Shown here: positions 9,520 to 18,594 of the stretch, in pieces
Numbering within the stretch: position 1 is the stretch's first letter
How the letters are laid out: each line of letters starts with the position of its first letter
Origin: Vibrio sonorensis
GTDB taxonomy: Bacteria; Pseudomonadota; Gammaproteobacteria; Enterobacterales; Vibrionaceae
Reading direction: 5' to 3'
Assembly: GCF_001854765.1 (NCBI RefSeq)
Contig: NZ_LJJE01000112.1
Span: 1 to 64,000, forward strand
Length of the DNA stretch: 64,000 nucleotides
Program-made: the position numbers and the translations under genes
The notes under the pieces: model-generated
The model's input: the letters and a program-made list of their open reading frames with translations, nothing else
Told to the model about the DNA's origin: nothing
Databases searched by the model: none

Positions 9520-10230
9520 TTAAAGTAGTACCTTGGAGCTGAGTTTGTATCGCGTACCAGGGTGGTAGAGCAGGGCACTACTTACTAGTTTGTCTTCGCT
9601 CCACGTTCTTCTGTTAAGAAGCAAACAGGGCTCGTTTGCACCAAGTTTGAGAGCACTTCTCACGTGGTCGTCTGCGACAATCGCTTCAACAGTGTGTTCG
9701 ATGGCACTTAATGGACAATTTTCTGAAAGATATTGGTTGGGTGTTATATGAGTAAAGTCTTGGTTGATATAATCAGGTGCCCAAACACTGTTAACCCATC
9801 TCAGTTCTAATTGAATCGGTTGGTTGTCTTCGAAGTGTACAATTTCAGAGAAAAAAGTTTGGGTACCTAACATAACGCCAAGCTTAACGGCGATGGTTTC
9901 GTCGGCTTGTACCGATTGTTGTTTGACTACTTTAGCGGTGTAGCACTTGCCTCTCAAGGCGACTTCTTGGGCTATGTTTCGAATATCAAGCAGTGGTGAC
10001 TCCGCTTTTTCGTTTGCCGCACAGACAAATGTGCCCGCTCGCGGTTTTCTTTGTAGTTGTCCTTCGGCAACCAAATCTCTTATCGCTTTGTTGACTGTCA
10101 TACGACTTACGCTGAACTGTTTGGTTAGTTCAAGTTCGGTGGGAATGCGATGACCGACAGGCCAGTGGCCGTCGTCGATGTGTTTCTGAATATACTTTTT
10201 GATTTGAAGGTATAGAGGTGATTGAGTCAT
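9520..10230 (-). CDS. hutC: Histidine utilisation repressor HutC (GntR family)
   Basis: GntR-family transcription factor that represses hut genes and is released by urocanate. Residues 1-70 are the winged helix (SPLYLQIKKYIQKHI, RIPTELELTKQFSVSRMTV, AIRDLVAEGQLQRKPRAGTFV). Residues 80-236 are the UTRA ligand domain ending in LYHPGTRYKLSSKV. 236 residues is normal length. It is transcribed in the same direction as hutI-G-U-H but from its own upstream region, which shares the TATACAAAT element with the hutI dyad and so suggests autoregulation. Confidence 0.93.
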   Translation of the reverse strand: MTQSPLYLQIKKYIQKHIDDGHWPVGHRIPTELELTKQFSVSRMTVNKAIRDLVAEGQLQRKPRAGTFVCAANEKAESPLLDIRNIAQEVALRGKCYTAKVVKQQSVQADETIAVKLGVMLGTQTFFSEIVHFEDNQPIQLELRWVNSVWAPDYINQDFTHITPNQYLSENCPLSAIEHTVEAIVADDHVRSALKLGANEPCLLLNRRTWSEDKLVSSALLYHPGTRYKLSSKVLL

Positions 10231-10248
10231 AACAAGTCGCTGAGTTTA

Positions 10249-10266
10249 ATTGACTATACAAATTAA
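10249..10266. promoter_or_regulatory. Possible second HutC half-site before hutC
   Basis: ATTGACTATACAAATTAA contains TATACAAAT, identical to one arm of the hutI operator, 20-35 bp before the hutC start. The other arm is poorly conserved, so this is tentative. Confidence 0.35.
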
Positions 10267-10450
10267 ACGAGTTGGCAGTAAAAATTGCAAGTTCAGATAT
10301 AAAATTTGTGCGATAACTCGTGTTGATTTTCAATTAGCTTAGTACTTTTTAAACCCACCCCAGACGAGGTTGTTATACACTTTCAAGTAAATCGAGCGCT
10401 GCTCAACGTAGCGGATTCACCTTGGTCAGCGCTAGATGGTTGAGTTAGCC

Positions 10451-11332
10451 TTAACGTGATTTATAGAATTCAATCATAAGGCGGCGGTTATCGGCATAAC
10501 TGCTGTCACCACAAGCTTCACCCTTAAATTGGGCTAGTGGTGTTGAATACAGAGGTAGCACCTTTGTTTCTAATTCTGAAATAGGTGCCATTAGTGTCCC
10601 GTAACCGCCACAATGGTAACCAAACCCATAGTCTTTCAAATATTTTTGTTCCCAAACAGGTAATTTATTTTTTAAATAGTTTTGATAAGCGGCAACTATC
10701 TGTTGGCTACTGTTGTTCTTGACTAACTCACTTAGCCAAGTTTTGTCGGTGTTAATGCTGGAGACAATTCTATTTGCTAACGCATCTCGACTTCCCTGTG
10801 CCCATGCTAGTCGTCCTAAAGTGTATTCGAGGCCAAATTTATGGCAGCGGCTTAGAATCTGAAAATAGTTGGGCAACTTTGTCTCATAAGTAGATCCACA
10901 GTAATTATCTAGAGCGGTAGAGGCGCTTTCGGAATAAACGATCCCGTAATAGTGAAATGGATTGGAATCAATGGTTGCAAACTTATCTGCAAAGTAATAC
11001 CTCAACATGCGTTCGGAAACTTCCATAGCAGAGTAACTAAACAAGGGCTCAAACGAATCATTAATTTCAATGATATTGTCAACACGTCTTTCTACAGGGA
11101 TACAAGAGTTGGCAAGAATATAGTTGGCTTCCGTCACCCAGTCTTGAATACGGTCTCTAAGTGCCTTTGTTTCGTCTGGCTTTGAGAGAAGGAAAAAGGT
11201 AATCGGAGTGACAGTTTTTTCTGCAGTATCGAATTGGCAATTGACGGGATTAATGTTTTCGGATTGAACGGACAAACTGAAGCACATAACTACAGCAAAT
11301 ATAAGTATATTACTGGCGTGAAAAGCGTTCAT
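10451..11332 (-). CDS. Secreted protein, degenerate paralogue of the neighbouring zincin-like protein
   Basis: A 293-residue protein with a signal peptide (hydrophobic NILIFAVVMCFSLSV, cleavage near VQS-EN). It aligns along its length with the gene at 11605-12368: shared NSCIP early on, a CG-containing middle segment, YG/FGYHC-GGYGTLM against FGYYC-NHGTVM, and a final ACGDSSYADNR against PCGKSHEADNR. Where the neighbour has the metal motif HELGHTMLAQH, this protein has EYTLGRLAWAQ, so the zinc ligands are gone. It is therefore probably a non-catalytic secreted homologue. No function is known to me. There is no terminator between the two genes, and a 270-bp gap separates them. Confidence 0.7.
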   Translation of the reverse strand: MNAFHASNILIFAVVMCFSLSVQSENINPVNCQFDTAEKTVTPITFFLLSKPDETKALRDRIQDWVTEANYILANSCIPVERRVDNIIEINDSFEPLFSYSAMEVSERMLRYYFADKFATIDSNPFHYYGIVYSESASTALDNYCGSTYETKLPNYFQILSRCHKFGLEYTLGRLAWAQGSRDALANRIVSSINTDKTWLSELVKNNSSQQIVAAYQNYLKNKLPVWEQKYLKDYGFGYHCGGYGTLMAPISELETKVLPLYSTPLAQFKGEACGDSSYADNRRLMIEFYKSR

Positions 11333-11604
11333 AAAAGCTCCTCAGATTTATGTTTTATTCCACTAATTAGATAGCTTTCAGCGAGATAAATCCTAGTGAG
11401 GATTAGCTTTGTTTTCAGGCTTGAATGAAAATCACATCATGCTGAATATTATGTGTCATTGCTGTTTTAAAAATATTTTTGAAATGACAAAGACATCTAA
11501 ACACTACGAAAAAGGTATCTAATCGATGTGGACATTTTCATAAATACACCTTAGTCAGAGAGTTATCACTTTGTGTTTGACCCCTCAAAATTGTATTAGA
11601 ACAA

Positions 11605-12368
11605 TCACTTTGATAAGTTTTTTTCTATCCAATTCAAAACTTGTTTTCGATTATCTGCTTCATGCGATTTACCACATGGTTTTGCTGCAAATTTTATAAA
11701 TGGAGATGAGTATGCAGCTATCTGTAAACGCGAATATGTCATGACAGTACCGTGGTTATCGCAATAGTATCCAAAGGCATAATCACTATAACTTTCGGAG
11801 ATTTTGTATGAATCACTTAAGTTATTTTCTTTATAGAATTGGACTTTGGGGTGCTGAGCTAGCATAGTGTGTCCTAACTCATGTTCTAAAGTAAACTCTG
11901 GGCAATCGATTGAAATTATGACGAAGTTGTTATTATAAAGGTCGGCTTCACCACAAAAACGATTGTATTTAAGTGATAGAGAAGAAAACACCACAGCCGT
12001 ATACTCGTTTGGTTGTTTTGCTATAAGAGATGGCCTAGTGTAATCGAGCATGAACGCATGGCATATACATCTTCTGGCCAATACTTCTTATCATCAACTA
12101 CTACTATTTTGGAGAGTTTCCTAATTAATGGAATACAAGAGTTATCCATGACTTTGTTGCTGTACAAAATAAATCGTTTAAGTTTCTCGTCAACAGTATT
12201 TTGATCATAAGTTGAATATAATGATTTTGGGATAATAAATGTTATATTTGTATCAATCTTTTCAATTATTTCACAATTTCCAGTGAAGATGGGATTTTTT
12301 AAATATAACATTGAAGCTAAGATGTAGAATGTGTTCATGGTAATCATACTCAAGAATAGAAGGAGCAT
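11605..12368 (-). CDS. Secreted zincin-like metalloprotease (one apparent frameshift)
   Basis: The minus-strand frame begins MLLLFLSMITMNTFYILASM, a signal peptide or anchor; ATG 12338 is an alternative start that aligns with the paralogue downstream. The frame breaks at about 12060. Adding one C gives ...EDVYAHAFMLDYTRP and a protein of about 254 residues. EFTLEHELGHTMLAQHPK contains HExGH plus a third histidine six residues after the second, the metzincin spacing, though the usual glycine is a leucine. Paired cysteines (NSCIP, FCGEAD, DCPEF, YYCDN, PCGKS) fit an exported disulfide protein. Role unknown; AT-rich like its surroundings. Confidence 0.6.
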
Positions 12369-13197
12369 CGCTGCTTCTATTAATTTACATTTATCTTCTC
12401 AAATGGCTAATTCTGCCATGTAAGTGTCTAGCATGTTCTTGGTGTCGATATCCACCTTGAACTTGCTTGGTTTGATCATTAGTTAACTTTAGACCAACTG
12501 TTTTATTATCTTTCTTGTTTCAATAAGATATGTTATTTCTCTAGTCACGCTGTCATTATGGTCGTTATAGTTTTTGTTTGAATCGTTTTTCTTGTCTATC
12601 GTAATTTTAGCTGACGTTCAAATATTTTTTGTTTTTGTTCTGTGGTTTTATTAACTTATATGTAAATAATGTTATTCTTTGATTTTATATATGAATCAAG
12701 ATCCAGTTTTATGATTGATTTTTTGTTCCTAAGTGATGTATTTAGTTTTTTAAAATATTAACTAGATGTTGTTTTATAATCTGAATAGTTTGCATTTCTA
12801 TTGTTAGGACTCCGTATGAGCACAACATACTTGTTGAGATGTGGTCCGCTGATAACAAAACAACACGGTTAACAGGTGAAGTAATTCTTTTTCAATCTGC
12901 ATCTAGGTTGTTGAATATTTGTGCTTTTTTCAATTGATACTGTATTTGTCTCACAATCCCACTATTCTCGAAAAGAAACCCTAGAGTTTGCTGACAGGGT
13001 ATTGTATCTGGGGAGTAAAGAAGGAATAGCAGCAGAGCCATATTAGAAAGGTCTTGGTTAACCACACTACAAACCCTGTAAAGAGTTGCAAGATGTCGAT
13101 GAACTATGCACTCTGTGTAGCCGGGCGAGTTATTCAAAGATTTTATATGTTACTGGCGCTCGAAAAAGTTAGTTATTCCAATAATAAAGGGAAAGTC
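12369..13197. other. AT-rich intergenic region without a convincing gene
   Basis: About 830 bp, very T-rich between 12490 and 12790. An 81-codon minus-strand frame (12892-13137) looks random. A 26-codon minus-strand frame near 12400-12480 (MIKPSKFKVDIDTKNMLDTY...) could be the 3' scrap of a lost gene. I see no RNA gene or terminator with confidence. Confidence 0.4.
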
Positions 13198-13940
13198 ATG
13201 TTTAATAAGTTGAAAGCGTCATTAGGGATTGGTGCTGCAAAGGTCGATACCGTTTTACAGAGCATGAATGTTGCTCAAGGGGAAATGTTGAAAGGCGTTG
13301 TGCATATTCAAGGTGGTGATGTCGCGCAAGATATCGATGCAATTAAGCTTAAGCTCTGTACTGAAATGAAAGTAGAGGTTGACGATAGTACAAGTCATGA
13401 GACGTTTGTTCTTGGCCAACTTGAAGCTGTTCAACCATTTACTATCCAACCCGGTGAAAACAAGCAGGTTCCCTTCGAGTTTAAATTGCATGATGAAACA
13501 CCTATTACGGTTCTAAATGCAAAAATGAACCAAAGCTATGTGTGGGTTGAAACCACTTTAGATATAGACTTTGCTATCGATCCTAAAGATAGAGATATGG
13601 TGAACGTAGAGCACTTCCCGTCGCGCAAAAAGTTATACAAACCTTAGAATCTGCCGGATTTACAATGGTTAAGGCAGATGTAGAAAAAGGCTTTTTAAAC
13701 GGGGGGAATTTTTCCTCTCGCTCAGGGTGTTATCAGGAAATTGAGTTTAGCAATGGCGCTTTGATTAACAAGAAAGAGATAGAGCTATCGTTTGTGCTCG
13801 ATGGTACGTTACTGCACTGTTTGGCAGAAGTCGATCGTTCATTGAGTTTACGCGGCGACCAATACACCTCATTTACTCTGCCGTTAAGTGCAAGTGATCA
13901 AGACGTGGCTCAAGCAGTTCAACGCGTACTTTCTGTATAG
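13198..13940 (+). CDS. Spo0M-family (arrestin-like) protein (one apparent frameshift)
   Basis: Cytoplasmic beta-sandwich protein related to Bacillus Spo0M, widespread in gammaproteobacteria with an unclear role. Family blocks are LGIGAAKVDTVLQSMNVAQGE, LKGVVHIQGGDVAQDIDAI, PFTIQPGENKQVPFEFKLH, WVETTLDIDFAIDPKDRD, and then SGCYQEIEFS and KKEIELSFVLDGTLLHCLAEVDRS. The frame changes between VNVEH and LPVAQKVIQTLESAGF; one added C at about 13614 restores 247 residues. GGGAAAG precedes ATG 13198. It converges on the DUF3187 gene. Confidence 0.85.
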
Positions 13941-13947
13941 CATCGTT

Positions 13948-14925
13948 TTAGAAGCGGTATCGATATCCCAAGGTAAACGCGATGTCGGTACTGTTGTCTG
14001 CATTAAATAGATTCTCTGTTGCCGATATTTCGAGAGCGCTCGATTCCATGGTATAGCGATAGCCGGCTGTAAACTCAGTAGAAACCTTGGAGAACTCGTC
14101 TTTTCCTTCTGATACTCCTTCATAGACTGACATCTCACCAATCAAAGTGTGCTGCTCTGCAATTTTGTATCGGTAGCCAGCCGAAACAGACAAAACGCTC
14201 TTTTTCAGTGGAAAATTTTGATAGGCCTCTTGATTGCGCCGACTAGTATAACCTGCGGAAATATCAGCCTGATGCTTTCCCCGCTGATATCCGTAGTTGA
14301 CTTGTAGCGCTTGTTCAAATCGACTAGACGCAAAAATCCCTTTATTTATGTCGTTGTAATAAAGAGAGCCTCCGACAGACCAAGCGTGATGTTCGGAACT
14401 ATATAGTTGATATTGAAGATAAGCCGTATATGCATTGCTTAACGTGCGGCCTCGGAAGTCTTCTAAGTTAACGTCATAATCGGGAATGCTAATAATGAAT
14501 CGGTGGTCATCCACTTCTTCACGCCCATTCTGGTCGATACCTATAAGGTCATGGAACCATCGGGTAGGTCCATCAAGGTGATTATTACCCGCGTAGTTCC
14601 AGCGATAGCTAAGGGCTAGCTGCCAATCTTGTTCAAACTGCCATTTCCAGCCCGTAGAAATTTGGTTTTGATAGTAGTCGAGCTCATAATTTCCTGCATT
14701 CGCCCATATACTTGCGGCGGTTCCCGATAGGTAGAACTCTTGAGTGTCTGGATCATTGCTAAAGCCAGATCGGAGTTGAGGTGTCAGACTATTGGTTTGA
14801 AAAGGTGACTGGGAGTAGACTTGCAATGGACCGTAGTCGTCTTTCGCTGCCGAGTTAAAAGCAACGAAAAACAATACAACCCATAAGTACCTCAGTCCAT
14901 GAATCACGAGTAATAAACGCCTCAT
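13948..14925 (-). CDS. DUF3187-type outer-membrane beta-barrel protein
   Basis: 325 residues with an N-terminal signal segment (YLWVVLFFVAFNSAAKDD). The mature start GPLQVYSQSPFQTNSLTPQ matches the opening motif of DUF3187 proteins. The rest is alternating polar/aromatic strands (WKWQFEQDWQLALSYRWNY, QALQVNYGYQRGKHQADISAGY), ending in TLGYRYRF with a terminal phenylalanine, the hallmark of BAM-assembled barrels. Cargo unknown. It lies 111 nt downstream of relV on the same strand but after a terminator, so it is likely a separate unit. Confidence 0.75.
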   Translation of the reverse strand: MRRLLLVIHGLRYLWVVLFFVAFNSAAKDDYGPLQVYSQSPFQTNSLTPQLRSGFSNDPDTQEFYLSGTAASIWANAGNYELDYYQNQISTGWKWQFEQDWQLALSYRWNYAGNNHLDGPTRWFHDLIGIDQNGREEVDDHRFIISIPDYDVNLEDFRGRTLSNAYTAYLQYQLYSSEHHAWSVGGSLYYNDINKGIFASSRFEQALQVNYGYQRGKHQADISAGYTSRRNQEAYQNFPLKKSVLSVSAGYRYKIAEQHTLIGEMSVYEGVSEGKDEFSKVSTEFTAGYRYTMESSALEISATENLFNADNSTDIAFTLGYRYRF

Positions 14926-15010
14926 AAATCCTATCGCTGTTGATACAACTATAGCTTATATCGCTGTGGCGCCGTTTATTCCTGTTACCGAGAAAATAAA
15001 AAAGTAAATA

Positions 15011-15032
15011 AAAAACCAGCCGTTAGGTGGTT
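15011..15032 (-). terminator. relV terminator
   Basis: AACCAGCC-GTTA-GGTGGTT stem (one bulge), with the minus-strand T tract TTTTTTATTTAC after the end of relV. Confidence 0.7.
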
Positions 15033-15036
15033 AACT

Positions 15037-15810
15037 CTATGCTGCTTGTAGGTGCGTGGTGATGTAAGGCTGCCATGCATCTTGGTACAACTGTCGAGAC
15101 TGTTGACGCATGGATTTAACTCGGCTTACTTCCCAATCCGTCATAGAACGACCTTCATTTATTGCGATGCGTTCAATATGTTGGATCTGCTCATACAGCT
15201 TGTGTTCGGGACCACTTTTTACATCGGCTATCGCTTTTAAGTGAAGTTGAACCTCAGCAATAAGTCCTGTAGCGGGCAACTGAACGAGCAGTTTGAGATC
15301 GCGGTATCCTGATTCCGCAGGCTTTTTAAAACGGTTTTTAACTTTAACTACCCGAGTTTCACGCTCTAATACTTCGTAGGCGCTCATAAGCCCCTCAAGG
15401 TCGTTGGCAACTAAGGTTGCACGAGCGAGATCCGTGATGCGATCGACGTTACCTTCAAGTTCTAGCGCAATTTTTTGTTCGGCTCTTTGTTTGGACTTAA
15501 CGCCGGCAAATAGTGCTTGGGTATTGGTTTGCATGCTGGCACTTTTACAGATCGTCTCTAACTCGGCCTGTGCCTGATGGGCTTTAGAGTAGAGAACGTC
15601 GAAATCATTGTACGGTTGAATAGCGGAGTATTGAGTTGATTGAATACCATAGAGTCCACTTAGATTATGACGGAATGCTTTAGAGCAAACCTGATTTTGC
15701 TTAGTGGAACACTCATTTTCACTGTCGTTGACAGTTGGAATCGAAGCGAAGGCAGGAGCGCGGCTCAACATTAAAAGCATAAGCGCCGTAGTTCGCAAGA
15801 ATAAGCTCAT
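15037..15810 (-). CDS. relV: RelV-type small alarmone synthetase (RelA/SpoT domain only)
   Basis: Makes (p)ppGpp by pyrophosphate transfer from ATP to GDP/GTP; RelV is the third alarmone synthetase of Vibrio. 257 residues with a synthetase domain and no hydrolase, TGS or ACT domain. Key blocks are LFAGVKSKQRAEQKI, RITDLARATLVANDLEGLM (substrate and Mg2+ residues Asp, Arg), VKNRFKKPAESGYRDLKLLVQLP, and AEVQLHLKAIADVKSGPEH with the catalytic glutamate. Oddly, the first 23 residues (MSLFLRTTALMLLMLSRAPAFAS) look like a cleavable Sec signal with AFA-S at the end. That would place it outside the cytoplasm unless a later start is used. Own promoter and terminator. Confidence 0.82.
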   Translation of the reverse strand: MSLFLRTTALMLLMLSRAPAFASIPTVNDSENECSTKQNQVCSKAFRHNLSGLYGIQSTQYSAIQPYNDFDVLYSKAHQAQAELETICKSASMQTNTQALFAGVKSKQRAEQKIALELEGNVDRITDLARATLVANDLEGLMSAYEVLERETRVVKVKNRFKKPAESGYRDLKLLVQLPATGLIAEVQLHLKAIADVKSGPEHKLYEQIQHIERIAINEGRSMTDWEVSRVKSMRQQSRQLYQDAWQPYITTHLQAA

Positions 15811-16133
15811 TTACTCTCCTTAGATTTGTGGTCGCATAAATGGGGTGTTTAAAAGAGATTCTGCGTACAAATCTGAGTATTTTGTTTTAGCTCACAATAG
15901 ATATTGGGACTACAAATTGTCTTTCCAACCCTAAATATCCATTAACTTTGAAGTCAATCCCAACTTCGCACTGATATACCACTTGGTGATATCTTCGTCG
16001 TCCATAAGACGAATAACTGTGCTTTGACTTACAGTAAGAGTTTATACATGAACCTTGGATGAACCGTATCAGAGTTGTGTCAAAATCCATTTGTTTGCTA
16101 ACCTAAGCGCGAATTAACATAGGTAAAAGAAAT
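15811..16133. other. Divergent intergenic region relV/tpm
   Basis: 323 bp carrying the promoters of two divergent genes. A 67-codon minus-strand frame (15887-16090) has no ribosome-binding site and no recognisable sequence. I see no clear operator. Confidence 0.35.
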
Positions 16134-16790
16134 ATGAAAGATCCTGAGTTTTGGCATAACAAGTGGGCAGCGAATCAGATAGGGTTTCACCTTGATGATG
16201 TGAATCCGTTACTTATTAAGTATTGGGAACAAACCAAGCCTTCGCGAAATGACAAGGTACTCGTGCCTCTGTGTGGAAAATCAGAAGATCTTGTTTGGCT
16301 GGCGACAAAACACGATCAGGTACAGGGAGTGGAGCTGAGTCAAATCGCTGTACGAGCGTTCTTTTCTGAGCATTTTTACACGCCAATGGTCACCCCTGTT
16401 AGTGGGCAGCACGAGCTGTACCAGTTTGACGAGCTCTCCATATATACGGGAGACTTTTTTACAGCCCCATTAGATAAAGCGGATATCATTTACGATAGAG
16501 CCGCGTTAATCGCTTTACCAAGCGACATGCGAGTAGAGTATGCTGAGCGATTGAAACAGCTATTGACGAACGATGGGCGAATTCTATTGGTGAGCTTGGA
16601 TTACGCTCAGGAAGAGATGAGTGGTCCTCCATTTTCTGTCCCTCATTCTGAACTGCTGAAATTGTTTGAAGGGTTCTCTGTCACTTCTTTATACCGCAAT
16701 GAGGATGATGCGAATCAACCCAAAAAAGCGAAAGATGATTTGTCTAGGTTTGCCGAAGAAGTGTTTTTGATCGAACCTCGACAAGCGTAA
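16134..16790 (+). CDS. tpm: Thiopurine S-methyltransferase
   Basis: SAM-dependent methyltransferase of the TPMT family, acting on thiopurines and, in bacteria, on selenium or tellurium oxyanions. 218 residues, the usual bacterial length. Motifs are EFWHNKWAANQIGFHLDDVNPLL, VLVPLCGKSEDLVWLA (the SAM-binding GxG-equivalent), VQGVELSQIAVRAFF and IIYDRAALIALPSDMR. AGGTAAAAG precedes the ATG. Single gene; a long-loop AACACGG/CCGTGTT pair follows (16811-16861), a weak terminator candidate. Confidence 0.93.
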   Translation: MKDPEFWHNKWAANQIGFHLDDVNPLLIKYWEQTKPSRNDKVLVPLCGKSEDLVWLATKHDQVQGVELSQIAVRAFFSEHFYTPMVTPVSGQHELYQFDELSIYTGDFFTAPLDKADIIYDRAALIALPSDMRVEYAERLKQLLTNDGRILLVSLDYAQEEMSGPPFSVPHSELLKLFEGFSVTSLYRNEDDANQPKKAKDDLSRFAEEVFLIEPRQA

Positions 16791-17020
16791 AATCGTCTTC
16801 ATAAAAGAGTTAACACGGTGCAGTTACCACGAAATTTGAAGTAGGTTACAAAACGCCGTGTTATTTACTTTTTTATGAGCACGTAATTTCATAAATCCTA
16901 CCTAGTATCACAAGTTAAATAATGTGCTGTTCTGTACTAATTAAATCTATTTCCTTTTTGTTTCCATTGACTTATTATTCGCGCGCTTAAAGATTGATTT
17001 TTGACCAATGGAAGGTGTCA

Positions 17021-17113
17021 AAGGTGATAACAACGGATTTTAAACCATGCGGCGATAGGTCGTTTAACAGCATCTCTACCGGAGTCGTGCCTGTTGTTTG
17101 TGGTTATCACCTT
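17021..17113 (+). other. Structured leader with an 11-bp perfect inverted repeat upstream of a diguanylate cyclase
   Basis: AAGGTGATAAC (17021-17031) and GTTATCACCTT (17103-17113) are exact reverse complements. The helix can be extended (AACGG with CCTGTT), enclosing about 70 nt with further pairing. It ends about 15 nt before the TAAGGAG of the next gene. The rest of the 349-bp gap 16791-17139 shows no gene. It does not match the GEMM c-di-GMP riboswitch core that I can recall. Confidence 0.5.
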
Positions 17114-17139
17114 ACCAGCTGTTCCCGTAAGGAGCCGCT

Positions 17140-18594
17140 ATGACACGGAGTCTTCCGATATTCTTGCGCAGGCTTTCAATTACTCAATTGCTACTTGTTA
17201 CCCATTTTTTTTTGGTACTGGCGGTAATTGTTGGTCTGACGTACTCAAGATTTTCCAGTGAATGGCAACATCAGGTAGAAAACAACGCCCAAGCCATTCA
17301 TACAAGAACACAGAATTTAGTTGTAGATATTTCGAATAAAGTTGCATTTGGCAACTATGTCGATCTTCGCGACGTTTCTATCCCGCTTTTGCTCAACTCA
17401 ATTCCTGAACTCAAGTTTGTCGAGATAAAGCAGAGCACACCAGAATCTGAAAATCCTCTTCACGTAAGATATTTGGCAGACAAAAATCTATTCTGGCGCG
17501 AGGATATATCATCCGAGAGATTAGAGAAGATCAAACAGCGGTTAGCGTTTGTATCGCAACAGTCGTCGAATACAACAGAGTCGATAGTGGGTTCTGTACT
17601 ACAGCATGACTTAACGACTTTGTATCAATTGTCGAAAGTGAGTTTAAACCACAAATCCAAGTTTGAGTTGAGCTGGGTGTTACCTAAAGACTTAACCGAT
17701 GGATTCTGGTTTAACCCTCTTTTAGAAACACTTCATATCAAGGTTCCTCTGCAAGGTTTATCACAGGGCTACGTGTGGCTAGTCGCCGATGCGAGCAAAC
17801 TTGGCACTATTCACAACAAGCTTGCCTCAGAACTCATAAGAGAAGGGATCTTAGCCCTGGTGTTGTCGATGGTGATGATTGCGCTGGTGTCTCGCTGGGT
17901 TGTGGTTCCGATTAAAAACCTCTCCGATAAGATGAGACAAGAAGTGGCCGCAGAGTCTTTAGAAGGCATGCCGGAGCTGAAAAGAAAAGATGAAATAGGG
18001 GAGCTGGCCCGCTCCTACAAAGGGCTGCTAACTAAGATTGAAAAACAGCTATCGATACTTCAAGCAAAATCAGATACGGACTCGTTGACAGGCTTAGGAA
18101 CGCGCTACAAGTACATGCGTATGTCGGTGCCTTTTGTCGATAAGTATCGACAGCAAGATAAATACCTAGGTTTGTTGATTTGCGATATCGATAACTTCAA
18201 AGCCTACAATGATAGCTATGGTCATACCGCTGGCGACAACGCCTTGACCATGGTCGCCGATGCTATTGCGGGTAAACTCCACGCTAACGATCTAGCGTTT
18301 CGTTTCGGAGGAGAAGAGTTTGTGGTACTTTTGGCGAGAGGCACGGTTGAAGAGTTAGATATCGCTACCGAAGTGATACATCAGTCGGTTGAAAAACTAG
18401 ACATGCCTCACCGAGGTAATCCTCCTTACAATAAGATCACCATTTCGGTCGGTGCCGCCACTTGTTATTTGCGACAAACCGACGCCGATTACCCGAGTGA
18501 CGAGCTGTTAGAGCTCTTATTCGAACAAGCTGACCTTTCGCTCTACCACTGTAAAAGCAGTGGACGAAACCAGATTAAGGTTGAGAGTTGGTGA
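17140..18594 (+). CDS. Membrane diguanylate cyclase with periplasmic sensor, HAMP and GGEEF
   Basis: Makes cyclic di-GMP from two GTP. 484 residues: TM1 at about 14-36 (ITQLLLVTHFFLVLAVIVGLTY), a periplasmic sensor at about 37-235 of no recognised family, TM2 at about 240-260, HAMP (VVPIKNLSDKM...), then the cyclase domain from DTDSLTGLGTRYKYM to about 480. The active site is RFGGEEFVVLL. The inhibitory RxxD site is absent: KLHAND has no arginine in the right place, so product inhibition is probably lost. TAAGGAG lies 5 nt before the ATG. The last 20 bp overlap the convergent gene. The structured leader upstream may control it. Confidence 0.9.
   Translation: MTRSLPIFLRRLSITQLLLVTHFFLVLAVIVGLTYSRFSSEWQHQVENNAQAIHTRTQNLVVDISNKVAFGNYVDLRDVSIPLLLNSIPELKFVEIKQSTPESENPLHVRYLADKNLFWREDISSERLEKIKQRLAFVSQQSSNTTESIVGSVLQHDLTTLYQLSKVSLNHKSKFELSWVLPKDLTDGFWFNPLLETLHIKVPLQGLSQGYVWLVADASKLGTIHNKLASELIREGILALVLSMVMIALVSRWVVVPIKNLSDKMRQEVAAESLEGMPELKRKDEIGELARSYKGLLTKIEKQLSILQAKSDTDSLTGLGTRYKYMRMSVPFVDKYRQQDKYLGLLICDIDNFKAYNDSYGHTAGDNALTMVADAIAGKLHANDLAFRFGGEEFVVLLARGTVEELDIATEVIHQSVEKLDMPHRGNPPYNKITISVGAATCYLRQTDADYPSDELLELLFEQADLSLYHCKSSGRNQIKVESW

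Noticed and set aside
12892..13137. 81-codon minus-strand ORF in the AT-rich gap
   Set aside because: No ribosome-binding site, no recognisable sequence, and it overlaps the leader of the Spo0M-like gene.
16981..17139. c-di-GMP (GEMM) riboswitch before the cyclase gene
   Set aside because: The conserved GEMM core sequences are absent; only a generic large hairpin is seen.
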